DNA of 64,000 nt, taken from Paenibacillus massiliensis 2301065 = DSM 16942 (GTDB lineage Bacteria; Bacillota; Bacilli; Paenibacillales; Paenibacillaceae). The notes beneath the pieces are model-generated. The model ran no database searches, was not told where the DNA came from, and was given only the letters and a program-made list of their open reading frames with translations. This document shows positions 9,844 to 19,711 of this stretch, piece after piece (position 1 is the stretch's first letter; each line of letters starts with the position of its first letter). The position numbers and the translations under genes are program-made. Where the stretch lies: NCBI RefSeq assembly GCF_000377505.1, contig NZ_KB898188.1, forward strand, positions 186,001 to 250,000. Direction: 5' to 3'.

Positions 9844-10779
9844 ATGAATACTCATCAACCATCCCGGCAGACGCTGGGACTGCTATACATGATCGGAATT
9901 GTCGCTATCTCCTTCTCGTCCATTTTCATTAAATGGTCTGAAGCCGAAGTGTCCGCTATGGCCATGTATCGACTATACCTGACCAATCTGATCATGCTGC
10001 CTCTGGCCTGGACATACCGCCGCGAGCTGTTCGGCCTTACCCGCAAGCAGTGGCTGTGGCTTGGGGCCTCTGGCATTATGCTTGGGCTTCACTTCCTGCT
10101 GTGGATGGCCTCCTTGCGCCTAACGACCGTGGCAAGCTCGACCGTCATTCTTACTCTGGAGCCGATCCTCGTCATGCTGGGCTCCTACTGGATCTTCCGA
10201 ACCCGCACGAATCGCATGATGCTGCTGGGCATGTCCCTCGCAGTCCTAGGCTCCATCGCTATCGGCGCTGGTGATTTCCACGCTAGCGGAACTGCATTAA
10301 CTGGAGATCTGCTATCCCTGCTAGGCACCGTTGCTGTGGCTATTCATATGCTCATGGGCAAGCATTTACGGGATCATATCAGCGCCTTTACCTACAATTT
10401 CTGGGTATTTGCCATTGCAGCCAGCTTCCTGGCTGTCTATAACGTCAGCAACAGCATTCCGTTCACGGGTTATGCCTGGCGGGAATGGGGCTTGTTTCTG
10501 TTGTTAGCGATCGTCCCTACACTATTTGGACATTATCTGTTCAATTGGCTGCTGAAATATATTAATGCGACTACAGTCTCCATGGCCGTCCTTGGTGAGC
10601 CTGTCATCTCCTCCATTCTGGCCTGGGTGCTGCTGCACGAACAGCTTACTGTCATTCAGATGACCGCAGGTGCCGTGATTTTGGCAGGAGTCTGGCTGTT
10701 CATTCGCTTCGGTAATGATTTTAAGCCATCTGAAGGAACGATCTCACAGGCAAATTCCAAACCTCCTGCAGCTGTATAA
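9844..10779 (+). CDS. DMT-superfamily transporter, EamA type
   Basis: 311 residues, about ten membrane helices in two repeated EamA halves (roughly residues 10-145 and 155-295). Typical stretches are FIKWSEAEVSAMAMYRLYLT, LTTVASSTVILTLEPILVMLGSYW and VSMAVLGEPVISSILAWVLL. Such proteins export metabolites such as amino acids or drugs; the substrate cannot be inferred. GGAG lies about ten bases upstream. It converges with the next gene 31 bases away. Confidence 0.9.
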   Translation: MNTHQPSRQTLGLLYMIGIVAISFSSIFIKWSEAEVSAMAMYRLYLTNLIMLPLAWTYRRELFGLTRKQWLWLGASGIMLGLHFLLWMASLRLTTVASSTVILTLEPILVMLGSYWIFRTRTNRMMLLGMSLAVLGSIAIGAGDFHASGTALTGDLLSLLGTVAVAIHMLMGKHLRDHISAFTYNFWVFAIAASFLAVYNVSNSIPFTGYAWREWGLFLLLAIVPTLFGHYLFNWLLKYINATTVSMAVLGEPVISSILAWVLLHEQLTVIQMTAGAVILAGVWLFIRFGNDFKPSEGTISQANSKPPAAV

Positions 10780-10810
10780 CAGCAATACAGTACCATCTCT
10801 ATGTGCCATG

Positions 10811-12124
10811 CTACCAGCGCAGGGGCTCACATTCCTTCCATAGCATCCAGCGTCCATTCTCCCGTAAAGGGGCCGTGCCGATATCATAGTCCGTTTTGGT
10901 CACGCTCTGTAGATCCAGCACATGCAGCATCCCGCCATAAGTTCCCACATAGAGCTGGCTCTCGTCAGGGCTGACCAGCAGCCCTGCAATGGTGCTGCCT
11001 ACAAAATAACGCCATTTCTCTTGCCCATTCTCATCCAGCAGGCGCAGGTAGCCGTAAGCATCTCCTAAAATAATCCCCTCTTTCAGAGCTACGCCAGCAT
11101 AGACTCGCATGGACTCATCCACGAACGGCCACTCTTGCTGTTCAAGAGCTGTCTCTGCTCCAGTCTTCTCGGGGACGTTTACCGACACGGTAGCTCCGTT
11201 ATAGAAATGACATGCATTATACCATACCTGCTTGCCATCACGCGTGAAGATGCTGTAGTGCGGGTAGCTGATCTCTGGGGGAATCTCATAACGTGTCCCG
11301 CTCTCCACATGCATGAGCACATGGTCACTGCCCTGGCTACCGCAGGCGATCCATTGGCCGTCTGGCGATACACTTCCGTGACCCATATCAATCCGTGTCT
11401 CCTCTAGCTCATGCTTTCGCAAGGAAGGTAGATCAGGTTCAACCAATTCGACCTGCCCATGCTTCACCAGGTACACACCGTGCATGGTGACCAGCAGTAC
11501 CCTATGCTCCTCGCCAAATGGAATGACCTCTATAAGCTGCAGCTCAGGCGACGCCTCATCCGCAAGTGTCTGCACTCCTTCGGTCTCCGCTCTAATTTGG
11601 CTAAGTATTTCCGTCCATGTATAGGTCCGTACTACAGCTCCTGTAAGATCTCTGCCCTGTATCACACGAATGCTATGCTTGTCTACAAGCGCGATATAAC
11701 GACCATCTGGAGAGATACCTGTGAAGCTCACCTGCTCAAGCTCGCTTATCTCCTCTGTTGTAGCTATGTACATTTGGTAGCCTGACCACGGCTGGCCTAC
11801 CCCGAGGATCACGCGACCATCCTCCAGTTGGACCATAGGTCTGACCGATTGCAGCTGCTGCTCGAATTCGGAGGTTAGCGGCCATGATGCGGCTGGCAGC
11901 TCTTGACGCAGCAGCTCGACCTCTCCGGCAGCATTAGCCTCCTGAATCATCCGCAGCACCTTGGCTGCCAGCTGTGAACGTCTATCCGCCCTTGGCTCCT
12001 GATTATCATCCGTTTCTGCCCAGCCACCTGCCATCCCTCTTCTTACGAACTCATTCACTTCCTTGGCATAACGTTTCCCCTCATTACGCCATTTTTCGGC
12101 AATGCTCTGGTCTAACCATGTCAT
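10811..12124 (-). CDS. Beta-propeller-like protein of unknown function
   Basis: 437 residues. The first about 100 residues are helical and charged. The rest repeats short strands with SPDG turns (FTGISPDGRYIAL, SVSPDGQWIACGS, LLVSPDESQLYVG), like WD40/TolB-type propellers. No signal peptide or membrane segment, so it is probably cytoplasmic. The ATG at 12124 has AAGGAGTAG upstream. No informative operon partner; function unknown. Confidence 0.7.
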   Translation of the reverse strand: MTWLDQSIAEKWRNEGKRYAKEVNEFVRRGMAGGWAETDDNQEPRADRRSQLAAKVLRMIQEANAAGEVELLRQELPAASWPLTSEFEQQLQSVRPMVQLEDGRVILGVGQPWSGYQMYIATTEEISELEQVSFTGISPDGRYIALVDKHSIRVIQGRDLTGAVVRTYTWTEILSQIRAETEGVQTLADEASPELQLIEVIPFGEEHRVLLVTMHGVYLVKHGQVELVEPDLPSLRKHELEETRIDMGHGSVSPDGQWIACGSQGSDHVLMHVESGTRYEIPPEISYPHYSIFTRDGKQVWYNACHFYNGATVSVNVPEKTGAETALEQQEWPFVDESMRVYAGVALKEGIILGDAYGYLRLLDENGQEKWRYFVGSTIAGLLVSPDESQLYVGTYGGMLHVLDLQSVTKTDYDIGTAPLRENGRWMLWKECEPLRW

Positions 12125-12249
12125 CTTGCTACTCCTTCCTGACCGTGTTCCTACTTGACTACAATTTTAGTCTTCATTTACACACGGTTCCTGACGATGA
12201 ATAAAGAAAAGCAAATTTAAATGGAACATTATGGAGCATGGAGGACATC

Positions 12250-12627
12250 ATGATTATGAACCGCAGAAAAGAACCTTTTCGATATACAATGAAAGACCCT
12301 GTAGATTTCGAGCTCCACATTCTCAGTATAAATGGAAATCCAGCACCTACCAAGCCTGTACCTGCCCGTCTGTATGATATTAGCCGCTCTGGGTGCCGCA
12401 TATGGATACCACTGGCCCTTCATGTGAGCACCAACAGGATCGCGATCCGTCTGGACTTGCAACTTAATCAAGACCCTCTTCAATTAGAGGGCGAGCTCCG
12501 CTGGGGACCATTAGAGAAGGACCAGAATTATTACGGTGTGGAATTTCTGATTCCCGAGCAGGAGCAGGACCGCCTGCCACGTGAACTTCGGATGCTGGCC
12601 AGTGATGGTCGCATTATAGCCAAGTAA
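12250..12627 (+). CDS. PilZ domain protein
   Basis: 125 residues. The two c-di-GMP-binding motifs of PilZ are recognisable: an Arg-rich start (NRRKEPFRY) and DISRSGCRIW (DxSxxG). It is therefore a likely single-domain c-di-GMP receptor acting on motility or secretion. The start is taken at the ATG at 12250, six bases after TGGAGGA; an ATG at 12238 overlaps that site. It is divergent from the propeller-like gene. Confidence 0.8.
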   Translation: MIMNRRKEPFRYTMKDPVDFELHILSINGNPAPTKPVPARLYDISRSGCRIWIPLALHVSTNRIAIRLDLQLNQDPLQLEGELRWGPLEKDQNYYGVEFLIPEQEQDRLPRELRMLASDGRIIAK

Positions 12628-12826
12628 TATAGGGTCAGGAGCATGTCCTACCACTCACAAGGTGTGCTATTCATCTGCTACATCACTTTTGTGAATTTGT
12701 TTACTCATCTTCGTCGTCTTTAAGCTCTTGGTCGCTTTGGATAGGTACAATTTGGCCTCACTACCGTCAGCCATGCTACAATAGGCACGAATACTTCATA
12801 ATTGGTAAATGACAGGAGGATTCGTG

Positions 12827-13885
12827 ATGAGTGAAGAAGTGGAATCAATCGGCTGGGAGGCCATAGACGGCGCTCTGGAGCAAATCTATGGGGATCAGGA
12901 GCCCATGCATTATGCCAGCTCCATCCCTTACATGCTAGGAGGAAATGATCCACTGAACGGAATCAGTGTCTATCGGGCACAGCAGCCCGTTCCCCACTGG
13001 CATTTTGTAACGTATGGCTTCTCTGACCTGTATGAAAAAGAGACTGATGACCCTAATTACAGCGGATACGGCTTCGAGCTCACGCTACGACTGGTCCGAC
13101 AGCCTGATGAGCAGGAGCCTCCAGCCTGGACGATGAATCTATTGCAAAATCTCGCTCGTTATGTCTTCGGCAGCGGCAATATTTTCAGAAATGGCGATCA
13201 CATGGATGCGAACGGTCCGATTATGCTTGGATCGGATACGAAGCTGACAGCGCTGGGCTTCATCACAGACCCGGAGCTGAAAGAGATGGATACGCCTAAC
13301 GGCAAGGTAGAATTCATACAGGTCGTGGGCATTACAGCGGACGAGCTTCAGGTTACGCAGGAATGGAATACACTTGGGCTGCTGCATACGCTGGCTGAAT
13401 ATATTCCATTCTATTTGACTGATCTCGGACGTGATTCCATACTGACGAAGCCAGCCGCATTGCAAGCCGTGCAGGAGGGCAGCGAGCGCGAAGGGTCCAG
13501 TACCGGATTTCTGTTCGTGGATCAGCTCGGCTGGGAGACGCTCCCCGGGCAATCCTTAGCTGATTCATATACCCTCACCTTGGGAGCGAAGCAGGCAGAG
13601 GTAGTCGGTAAGCTGCTACGGAGGAGAATTTTGCACAATCGATCCTTGACGCTTGTTAGCTCGGGTCTGCAGATCATTCTGGAGCCGGGTGAGCAGCCGC
13701 TTGTTACCGAGGAGAATGAGGAGATTCATGTGCAATTGAATGAAACAGCTGTGAATGAATTGGCAGAGCTGCTTCAGCCGATCGCTGGTACCGTTAAGCT
13801 GTCTTCTTTTCCGAAAGTACAGGTTCAGGTTGTACAGACTCATATCAAGGATACAGACGGCAACGTCGTGCAGACGATTGGATAG
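12827..13885 (+). CDS. Suppressor-of-fused (SUFU) domain protein
   Basis: 352 residues. The first about 190 residues match the bacterial SUFU fold: HYASSIPYMLGG near the start, then HFVTYGFSDLYEKE, GYGFELTLRL and the LLQNLARYVFGSGNIF helix. Family knowledge: bacterial SUFU proteins often act as immunity proteins in polymorphic toxin loci or as orphans. The C-terminal part (about 200-350) is not recognised. The ATG at 12827 is nine bases after AGGAGG. No toxin gene is next to it. Confidence 0.85.
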   Translation: MSEEVESIGWEAIDGALEQIYGDQEPMHYASSIPYMLGGNDPLNGISVYRAQQPVPHWHFVTYGFSDLYEKETDDPNYSGYGFELTLRLVRQPDEQEPPAWTMNLLQNLARYVFGSGNIFRNGDHMDANGPIMLGSDTKLTALGFITDPELKEMDTPNGKVEFIQVVGITADELQVTQEWNTLGLLHTLAEYIPFYLTDLGRDSILTKPAALQAVQEGSEREGSSTGFLFVDQLGWETLPGQSLADSYTLTLGAKQAEVVGKLLRRRILHNRSLTLVSSGLQIILEPGEQPLVTEENEEIHVQLNETAVNELAELLQPIAGTVKLSSFPKVQVQVVQTHIKDTDGNVVQTIG

Positions 13886-13897
13886 TAGGCCTTTATA

Positions 13898-14089
13898 TTG
13901 ATGTTTATATTAATTGATGTTAATGCTGATGTTTATACTGCTATCGCAATGGATCATCGTACGCAATATATTTACAAGGATGCTTGCTTCTAGCGGGCTT
14001 CCTTTTTTGACGTGCACAGGCACATTCACACGCTCGTACCATATTCACACGCCCTTAGCACATTCACAAGCACATTCATTTCCTCCTAT
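13898..14089. repeat. Degenerate repeats in the 13886-14345 gap
   Basis: Three near-copies of TTGATGTTTATA lie at 13898-13940 and four of CACATTCACACGC at about 14011-14084, with a shorter pair CATGACGCTACA/CATGACACTACA at about 14299-14322. I see no convincing gene in this 460-bp gap; the next gene's ribosome binding site is at its end. Confidence 0.6.
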
Positions 14090-14345
14090 GATTTCCTCTT
14101 TCCTGGACATATGAACTTCTCTTGATGATCCTGTTGTTTTCCCCCTCGTTTTGCGGCTTAGGTTCCATGTTTCACCAATTGTGACATGCTATAATGAAGC
14201 TTACAGTCTATCCTGCATAAAATTTGCAACTCGGCTGGCGATCTACATACTCTATAATCCACTCTATATTTCTAATATCCATATTTCTCATAGTTAGCAT
14301 GACGCTACACATGACACTACATAAGAACCACAGGGAGAGAGCCAT

Positions 14346-15986
14346 ATGAATGATAATGTACAGATATTACTGAACGAGACCTGGGAACACATGAAGCCCG
14401 TACTAATGAAAGAACAGGCACGCATCGAAGAGCTGGGGAAGCTCAGTTCACTGCAGGCGGGGATTCACGACTATATCCGTGTCGGTTACCGTAAGGGGAA
14501 ATTCAATTGGGCCGAAGGAAAAATGTTCTTTGAGATCAGTCGTCCGTTTGATTGGAGTGATTCTGCGTATACATGGGATACCGCAATTGATATCACCGAG
14601 CTTACCGATGAGCTCATCACACAACAATGGTTGCCCGCCTTCAAGCAGGAGCTGGTGCGCCTGTTCTACGATAATGTTCACGGACCGAAGTATTTCGATT
14701 ATCACCTGGAGCTTGTCCTGCATTTTGAACGACCTACGGGAAGTGACTCTTTGCAGTGGAGAGAACGCTGGATTCATGAGCCTAAGCTGAGTGAGCTGCA
14801 GGGGGCATTGCATACTTTTATCCGTGACAAAGTACAAAGCGCTCCTCCCGTATATCCGAAAGAAAAGGATCTGTTCCATTTCTCGAGGCAGCTAGTGAAT
14901 CCGGAGGTATTCCCTGATGACCTTGCCACATTGAAGGAGTTGTGCGAGCACCTGGACCATAAGCTGAAGCCTATTCCCAAGCTCTACGAGGACTGGGTAC
15001 GCCATTCAGGCCTTGCCTTCCGCTTCTGGGCAGATGATACATTACTACCACAATATTACGATGCTGGTGGACTTTTTAACCGGACATTGACTCTGAAGCC
15101 GGATGAGGCACGTCCTGCAATAGAGTCTTCACAGCTGGACAAGCTTGTGTATGGGGCACTTCGTATCGGTATGATGGATTCCGGGGACCGCAGGCAGTAT
15201 CTGGAGTACGCAGTTCAACTCGGCTCAGAGCAAGCACACAGCTACCTGCAGCAGGGCAGTGGCACCATCGAAAGTCAGCGGCGTACAGCTCATATCCAAG
15301 GGCAGGCGAACGATATTTTACATACGATTCAGATCAAGCTGCTGACAGATACGGAGGAGAGCTATGCAGATGCATTGACCTATCTCTGTGACCTGCTGCG
15401 CCAAGGTTTTCCTGTGGAATACAGTCTCAAGCTTGGTGGAAGCAAGTCGAAGCTGCTATTGCCGGTGAAGGGTCTGGCGAAGTCGCCGCTGCACCGTTTC
15501 TTTGTAGGCGCCCTCCAATACCCTGCACTGCACCCATTGCTCTCAGAATACGCACAGCTTGCGATGAAGGAATTCGCCTGGTATGGAGATGTGGAGTCGG
15601 GTGAAAAGTCAGTAATGCCCGGATCGTATGCGGTGCTTGGGCTAGCTCTGCACAGCAAGGAATATTTCCCACTGCTGCAGCACTATATGAAGCTGGTCGA
15701 TACAGAGCATCAACTCGCCCACAATGCATTCGCAGAAGCCTTCATCTCAACGTATCAGCTAGATGAACAGCTGCTTCCGGTGCTCATCTCGATTCTGCTC
15801 GGTAGTGGTGAATCTGCCAGACCCGTTAAGGGACTTGCGGACCACTTCGACTCGCCAGAGCTGGCACAGCTGCTCGCTGACCACCTGAAGGCACTGGAGG
15901 ATTATCAACGTGATCTGGTGCTCTATCTGATCTTTGGAAGTCAGAGCAAGCAGAATCGATTTCTGAAGCAGGTTAGGCTAAAATAA
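14346..15986 (+). CDS. Large protein of unknown function (perhaps DUF6138-like)
   Basis: 546 residues, no signal peptide or membrane segment. The first half is rich in Trp and charged residues, and about residues 260-330 look like a Sel1/TPR-style helical stretch (MMDSGDRRQYLEYAVQLGSEQAHSYLQQ). By memory it resembles the uncharacterised DUF6138 proteins of Bacillus and Paenibacillus; this is not verified. The ATG follows CAGGGAGAGAGCC. The neighbour downstream (sulfurtransferase) is on the same strand, 57 bases away, but shares no evident role. Confidence 0.65.
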   Translation: MNDNVQILLNETWEHMKPVLMKEQARIEELGKLSSLQAGIHDYIRVGYRKGKFNWAEGKMFFEISRPFDWSDSAYTWDTAIDITELTDELITQQWLPAFKQELVRLFYDNVHGPKYFDYHLELVLHFERPTGSDSLQWRERWIHEPKLSELQGALHTFIRDKVQSAPPVYPKEKDLFHFSRQLVNPEVFPDDLATLKELCEHLDHKLKPIPKLYEDWVRHSGLAFRFWADDTLLPQYYDAGGLFNRTLTLKPDEARPAIESSQLDKLVYGALRIGMMDSGDRRQYLEYAVQLGSEQAHSYLQQGSGTIESQRRTAHIQGQANDILHTIQIKLLTDTEESYADALTYLCDLLRQGFPVEYSLKLGGSKSKLLLPVKGLAKSPLHRFFVGALQYPALHPLLSEYAQLAMKEFAWYGDVESGEKSVMPGSYAVLGLALHSKEYFPLLQHYMKLVDTEHQLAHNAFAEAFISTYQLDEQLLPVLISILLGSGESARPVKGLADHFDSPELAQLLADHLKALEDYQRDLVLYLIFGSQSKQNRFLKQVRLK

Positions 15987-16043
15987 AACATATCAGTTGC
16001 TTGAATCGAACAGAAACCGTCTCTCAAAAAAGGAGTTGTCCCT

Positions 16044-16910
16044 ATGCAAAATACTGTATCCATCAGATGGCTGCTCGCCCGAATGTATGAGCCTGATCTG
16101 GTCATCGCAGATTGCCGTTTCTGGCTGAACGACCCAGCTGCCGGGCGTCAAAAATATGAAGAGGCACATATTCCGCGTGCCGTATTCCTTGATCTGGAGC
16201 AGGATCTCTCCGCACCTGTCACCACACATGGCGGACGACATCCATTACCGGAGCCGGAGGAGATCGCCCGCGTATTCGGCCGTGTTGGACTCAGCCAGGA
16301 TGACCGGATCGTAATCTATGATGACAACAATGGCATGAATGCTTCCCGCTTATGGTGGATGCTCACTTATCTTGGTCATACCCAGGTCTACATTCTGGAA
16401 CAGGACTTCACCGCATGGCAGCAAGCTGGATTTCCGGTTACGGATGAGCAGCCTGTCGTCATTCCCAAGACCTTTGTTGCCCATCCACAGCCAGATATGA
16501 TTGTAGATGTAGATTATGTTCGTGAGGTGTCGAAGAAGGCAGAGTCGGCCATGGTTGAGACAGCCGGACCTCAGGTGCTCATCGATTCTCGTGACCGCAA
16601 TCGTTATCTGGGCCTGGAGGAGCCGATTGACAAGAAGGCCGGACATATCCCGGGTGCCTTGAATTATTTCTGGAAGGATGTTCTGAATGATAACGGTAGC
16701 CTGAAATCCTCTGAGGAGCTGACACAATACTTTGCCGGACTGGATCAGGATGCAGAGATTATCGTCTACTGTGGCTCTGGCGTCTCCGCTTGTCCGAACG
16801 TGCTCGCACTCCGGCAAGCCGGGTATGAGAATGTGAAGCTCTATCCAGGGAGCTGGAGCGACTGGATTAGTTATGAGGAGAATTTAGTAGCGACGGGGGA
16901 AGAGGTGTAG
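16044..16910 (+). CDS. Thiosulfate/3-mercaptopyruvate sulfurtransferase
   Basis: 288 residues, two rhodanese domains. Transfers sulfane sulfur to an acceptor through a cysteine persulfide in the second domain; the active loop is CGSGVSA in IIVYCGSGVSACPN at about residues 243-255. The first domain has the family start VIADCRFWLNDP and DDNNGMNASRLWWML. GGAG lies upstream of the ATG at 16044. The C-terminal 17 residues reappear in degenerate form at 19712-19768. Confidence 0.93.
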   Translation: MQNTVSIRWLLARMYEPDLVIADCRFWLNDPAAGRQKYEEAHIPRAVFLDLEQDLSAPVTTHGGRHPLPEPEEIARVFGRVGLSQDDRIVIYDDNNGMNASRLWWMLTYLGHTQVYILEQDFTAWQQAGFPVTDEQPVVIPKTFVAHPQPDMIVDVDYVREVSKKAESAMVETAGPQVLIDSRDRNRYLGLEEPIDKKAGHIPGALNYFWKDVLNDNGSLKSSEELTQYFAGLDQDAEIIVYCGSGVSACPNVLALRQAGYENVKLYPGSWSDWISYEENLVATGEEV

Positions 16911-16927
16911 GTCGGCTTGGAGTAGAG

Positions 16928-16955
16928 AAGCCTGTGATGGACGCGGGCTTTTTTT
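16928..16955 (+). terminator. Terminator of the sulfurtransferase gene
   Basis: AAGCCTGTG, loop ATGGA, CGCGGGCTT (nine pairs, two of them G-U) followed by a T-run. Confidence 0.8.
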
Positions 16956-17092
16956 GCGTTGTGGCGGTTGAGAAAGTTCTACAATATATTCAACTCCACC
17001 CTTAGTAACAAAGCAACATTCGAAAGCACAAGTGGGGACGTCGGAAGATAAACGATATGAGACGCTATCCGTATCCGGAAGCAGCATAAGAT

Positions 17093-17122
17093 AAAAAGAC
17101 TCGCCGGGCAAAAGCCGGCGAG
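17093..17122 (-). terminator. Terminator of the alpha/beta hydrolase gene
   Basis: CTCGCCGG at 17100-17107 pairs with CCGGCGAG at 17115-17122. On the minus strand the stem is followed by TCTTTTTATC. Confidence 0.85.
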
Positions 17123-17177
17123 CCTGTATACGCAAGCAAGAACTTGAAACGTCTGCCTTGATTCATCTGAAAGCCTT

Positions 17178-17972
17178 TTATGACCGCACAAAATCTATGA
17201 CTTCCTGATTGAATTTTTCTTTTTCCTCATAGAAAGGGGCATGTCCGCTGTTTTCAAAACGAACAAGTATGGATGTCGATACAATTTCGTGAGCTTGCTC
17301 GGCGGCGGGGAACGGACACACTTGATCGTGAACGCCGTGCAACATTAGTGTCGGAACACGAATGGCTTCAAGATCGGAGCGAAGATCCTCCCTGCCGATT
17401 GCTTTTACCGTTTCGATCGTGGCATGAACATTTGCCTTCATCCCCATGTGCCATAACCAGTTTTCGATCCCTTGGGAAGGCAGTGTGTGGAAAAATCCTT
17501 TAAACATATTCGTCAGCGTTTGCGGACGATCGGATTGAAGCCCGGCGATCAATCCGTTTACCGCTTCTTCGGGAAGTTTGCTCAAAGTCGAGGCTCCAAA
17601 AAGCATCAATTTGGAAACTTTATGTCCTCCATGCCTTCCCATATACCGCGTTACAACGCCGCCGCCCATAGAAAAACCGGCCAGCGTAACATCATTGAGA
17701 TCAAGCTGATCGATCACTGCCTTAATGTCGTCTGCCATCCGATCGTAAGTGTACCCGTGCAGCGGATGATCGGAACGACCATATCCTCGAAGATCGATTC
17801 CGATAAAACGGATACCTTGTTGAGGCAGGATCGATTGCTGATACTCGTAGATCCGGTGATTGACCGGCATACCATGTACAAATACAACAGGTTTGCCTTC
17901 CCCGACATCTTCCACGTAAAGCGTGACGTTTTCCTCGACCTTAATATAATGACCATTGGCTGTATGCATCAT
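17178..17972 (-). CDS. Alpha/beta hydrolase
   Basis: 264 residues, alpha/beta hydrolase fold of the haloperoxidase/esterase kind. Visible: oxyanion region FVHGMPVNHR, nucleophile elbow GFSMGGG (Ser), acid residue in MLHGVHDQVCP and catalytic His in NSGHAPFYEE. The start is the ATG pair at 17969-17972 with AAGGGGG just upstream; the frame stays open far beyond it only because it runs into the broken DJ-1/PfpI gene. The substrate is unknown. It is divergent, across the pseudogene, from a LysR regulator that may control it. Confidence 0.88.
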   Translation of the reverse strand: MMHTANGHYIKVEENVTLYVEDVGEGKPVVFVHGMPVNHRIYEYQQSILPQQGIRFIGIDLRGYGRSDHPLHGYTYDRMADDIKAVIDQLDLNDVTLAGFSMGGGVVTRYMGRHGGHKVSKLMLFGASTLSKLPEEAVNGLIAGLQSDRPQTLTNMFKGFFHTLPSQGIENWLWHMGMKANVHATIETVKAIGREDLRSDLEAIRVPTLMLHGVHDQVCPFPAAEQAHEIVSTSILVRFENSGHAPFYEEKEKFNQEVIDFVRS

Positions 17973-17991
17973 GATAATTTCCCCCTTGTAG

Positions 17992-18552
17992 TTAAACGTT
18001 CCACTCGATATCGTCACGGTAGACTTCATAAGCGCGGTCGTTAGCCCTGCCGTGGCGATACGCTCGCTGTCCACGACCCGTGCACGACTGATACGGCAGG
18101 CTGGCGCAAGCTCGGCCAAACGATCGATCGGCACTTTGCCCATCTCCGAAGCTTCCAAGCGATCAGGTGCTTTACGGCTGGTCGTGGCAATGCCGTCGAG
18201 CAGTCCCATTTTTCCGTAAACCCAAGAACCCGTACATACACTTGTCAGCAAACAATGTTCCGGAAGAGAGCGGATATAGCGATACAAGCGACTGTTATGC
18301 ATTTTCTTGGCGTGTTCCGAATCCTCCGGGAATAAGAAAAGCATCCATATCCGGCTCTTCGGCAAACGAATAATTCGGCACCACTGTCAGGCCGGCCTGT
18401 GTTTGTACGGGACGAAGCGAGTCCGCCACCAAAAACACGTCCAATTCCGGATCAAGTCTTTGCTAGCGAAAATACGCCGTAAGGTGCGGCTAATCGATGA
18501 CTTCTGCATCTTTGAACACATAAATTCCTAATCGAAATCCGCTTTTCTTCAT
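17992..18552 (-). pseudogene. DJ-1/PfpI-family protein, frameshifted
   Basis: Read on the minus strand from the ATG at 18552: KKSGFRLGIYVFKDAEVID then a stop. The next frame gives APYGVFSLAK, another frame gives LDPELDVFLVADSLRPVQ and AFLIPGGFGTR, and yet another gives HCLLTSVCTGSWVYGKMGLL with the nucleophilic Cys of the DJ-1/PfpI elbow. At least three frame changes are therefore needed to rebuild one protein of about 190 residues. The C-terminal end runs straight into the hydrolase leader and may be deleted. A good ribosome binding site (AGGAGGAACC) remains upstream. Confidence 0.85.
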
Positions 18553-18628
18553 TACGATGGTTCCTCCTTGAAGAAGTGGTTGGCTTGAAAACATCCTCAT
18601 GTTATCATAGATTTATCCATTTCAAAAA

Positions 18629-18662
18629 CGAAAAAATACGATAGAATTCATTTGGTTTTTCG
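18629..18662. promoter_or_regulatory. Inverted repeat between the LysR gene and its divergent target
   Basis: CGAAAAA at 18629-18635 and TTTTTCG at 18656-18662 lie just upstream of the LysR ribosome binding site. This is the usual place for LysR autoregulatory binding. Inferred from position only. Confidence 0.4.
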
Positions 18663-18682
18663 ATACCTAGGAGGAACAAATC

Positions 18683-19597
18683 ATGTTGGAGACTTTGGAA
18701 GGACGGTCGCTGCTTACCTTTTTGGCCGTATTGGAAGAAGGGAATTTTAGCCGTGCCGCAGAAAAGCTGGGTTATGTACAATCAACGGTGACTTCGCAGA
18801 TCCGGTTATTGGAGCAAAGCTGCAATCAAAAACTTTTTCACCGACTGTCCCGCGGCGTAAAGCCCACTGAAGCGGGCGAACAATTTGCGCTTTATGCCCG
18901 ACAATTTGTACAGCTGGGTCATTCGCTCGAAGAAGCCTTGGAAAATCTGGATCATCCTCGAGGCATGATGCGTTTGGGATCTTTGGAATCTTTTTTGGTA
19001 ACGCGGATGTCCGATTTTATGCATGCTTTTTTCACAGAATACACCGAAATCAATCTGCTGTTGGAAACGGGATTTCAAGCGGACATCGTTGAACAAGTTC
19101 AGTCTCATGCACTCGATTTCGGAATCGTGCCGATGGACCCCCAAAAAGAAGATCTGATTTTCGAACCGCTGATCGAAGAAGAAATGATCGTCGTCGCCTC
19201 CAGAAGTCTGGCTCATGTGATCGAAAGCGAAGGCTGGGAAAATATTTCGGGGATTCAGATGGTTGGTTTCGGTTCCCGCTGTGTGTATCATACGGAAGGA
19301 CTTAAACTGTTAAGCGAAATGGGGTTTCCTTCTGGAAGCCGTTCGACCGGATTTGCAAGTACCGAACTTGTAAGGCAGATCGTCACTTGCGGACTCGGCG
19401 TTGCTCTTGTGCCTAAAATCTCGATGGCTCAAGAACTTGCGGAAGGCAATGTCGTTTCACTTCCCCTGCCTCGACAAGTCACCTTCGTTCACGGAATCGT
19501 TCGGCACAAAAAACGTATTTTGAATACGCCTTCCAAAGTGTTTTATCAGGAAATTATCGAATATTTTTCCGATAGAACTTCTATAAGACCGATATAA
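18683..19597 (+). CDS. LysR-family transcriptional regulator
   Basis: 304 residues. The N-terminal winged helix-turn-helix is plain: LLTFLAVLEEGNFSRAAEKLGYVQSTVTSQIRLLEQ, continued by KLFHRLSRGVKPTEAGEQF. A periplasmic-binding-like effector domain spans about residues 90-295 (GFVLVTRM-like start, VRQIVTCGLGVALVPK near the end). Divergent from the hydrolase/PfpI genes, which it probably regulates. The ATG at 18683 has TAGGAGG upstream. Codon use here is less GC-ending than in the surrounding genes, in line with transfer. Confidence 0.93.
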   Translation: MLETLEGRSLLTFLAVLEEGNFSRAAEKLGYVQSTVTSQIRLLEQSCNQKLFHRLSRGVKPTEAGEQFALYARQFVQLGHSLEEALENLDHPRGMMRLGSLESFLVTRMSDFMHAFFTEYTEINLLLETGFQADIVEQVQSHALDFGIVPMDPQKEDLIFEPLIEEEMIVVASRSLAHVIESEGWENISGIQMVGFGSRCVYHTEGLKLLSEMGFPSGSRSTGFASTELVRQIVTCGLGVALVPKISMAQELAEGNVVSLPLPRQVTFVHGIVRHKKRILNTPSKVFYQEIIEYFSDRTSIRPI

Positions 19598-19711
19598 TAA
19601 AAGGTGCCGCATACCCAACTAGTAAAATCGTTCCCATCCGTATACTGCATTTTTCACATACAGTTTTGTGAACAACGTCGATGACGCGATGAACTAGACA
19701 TCGGCGAATCC

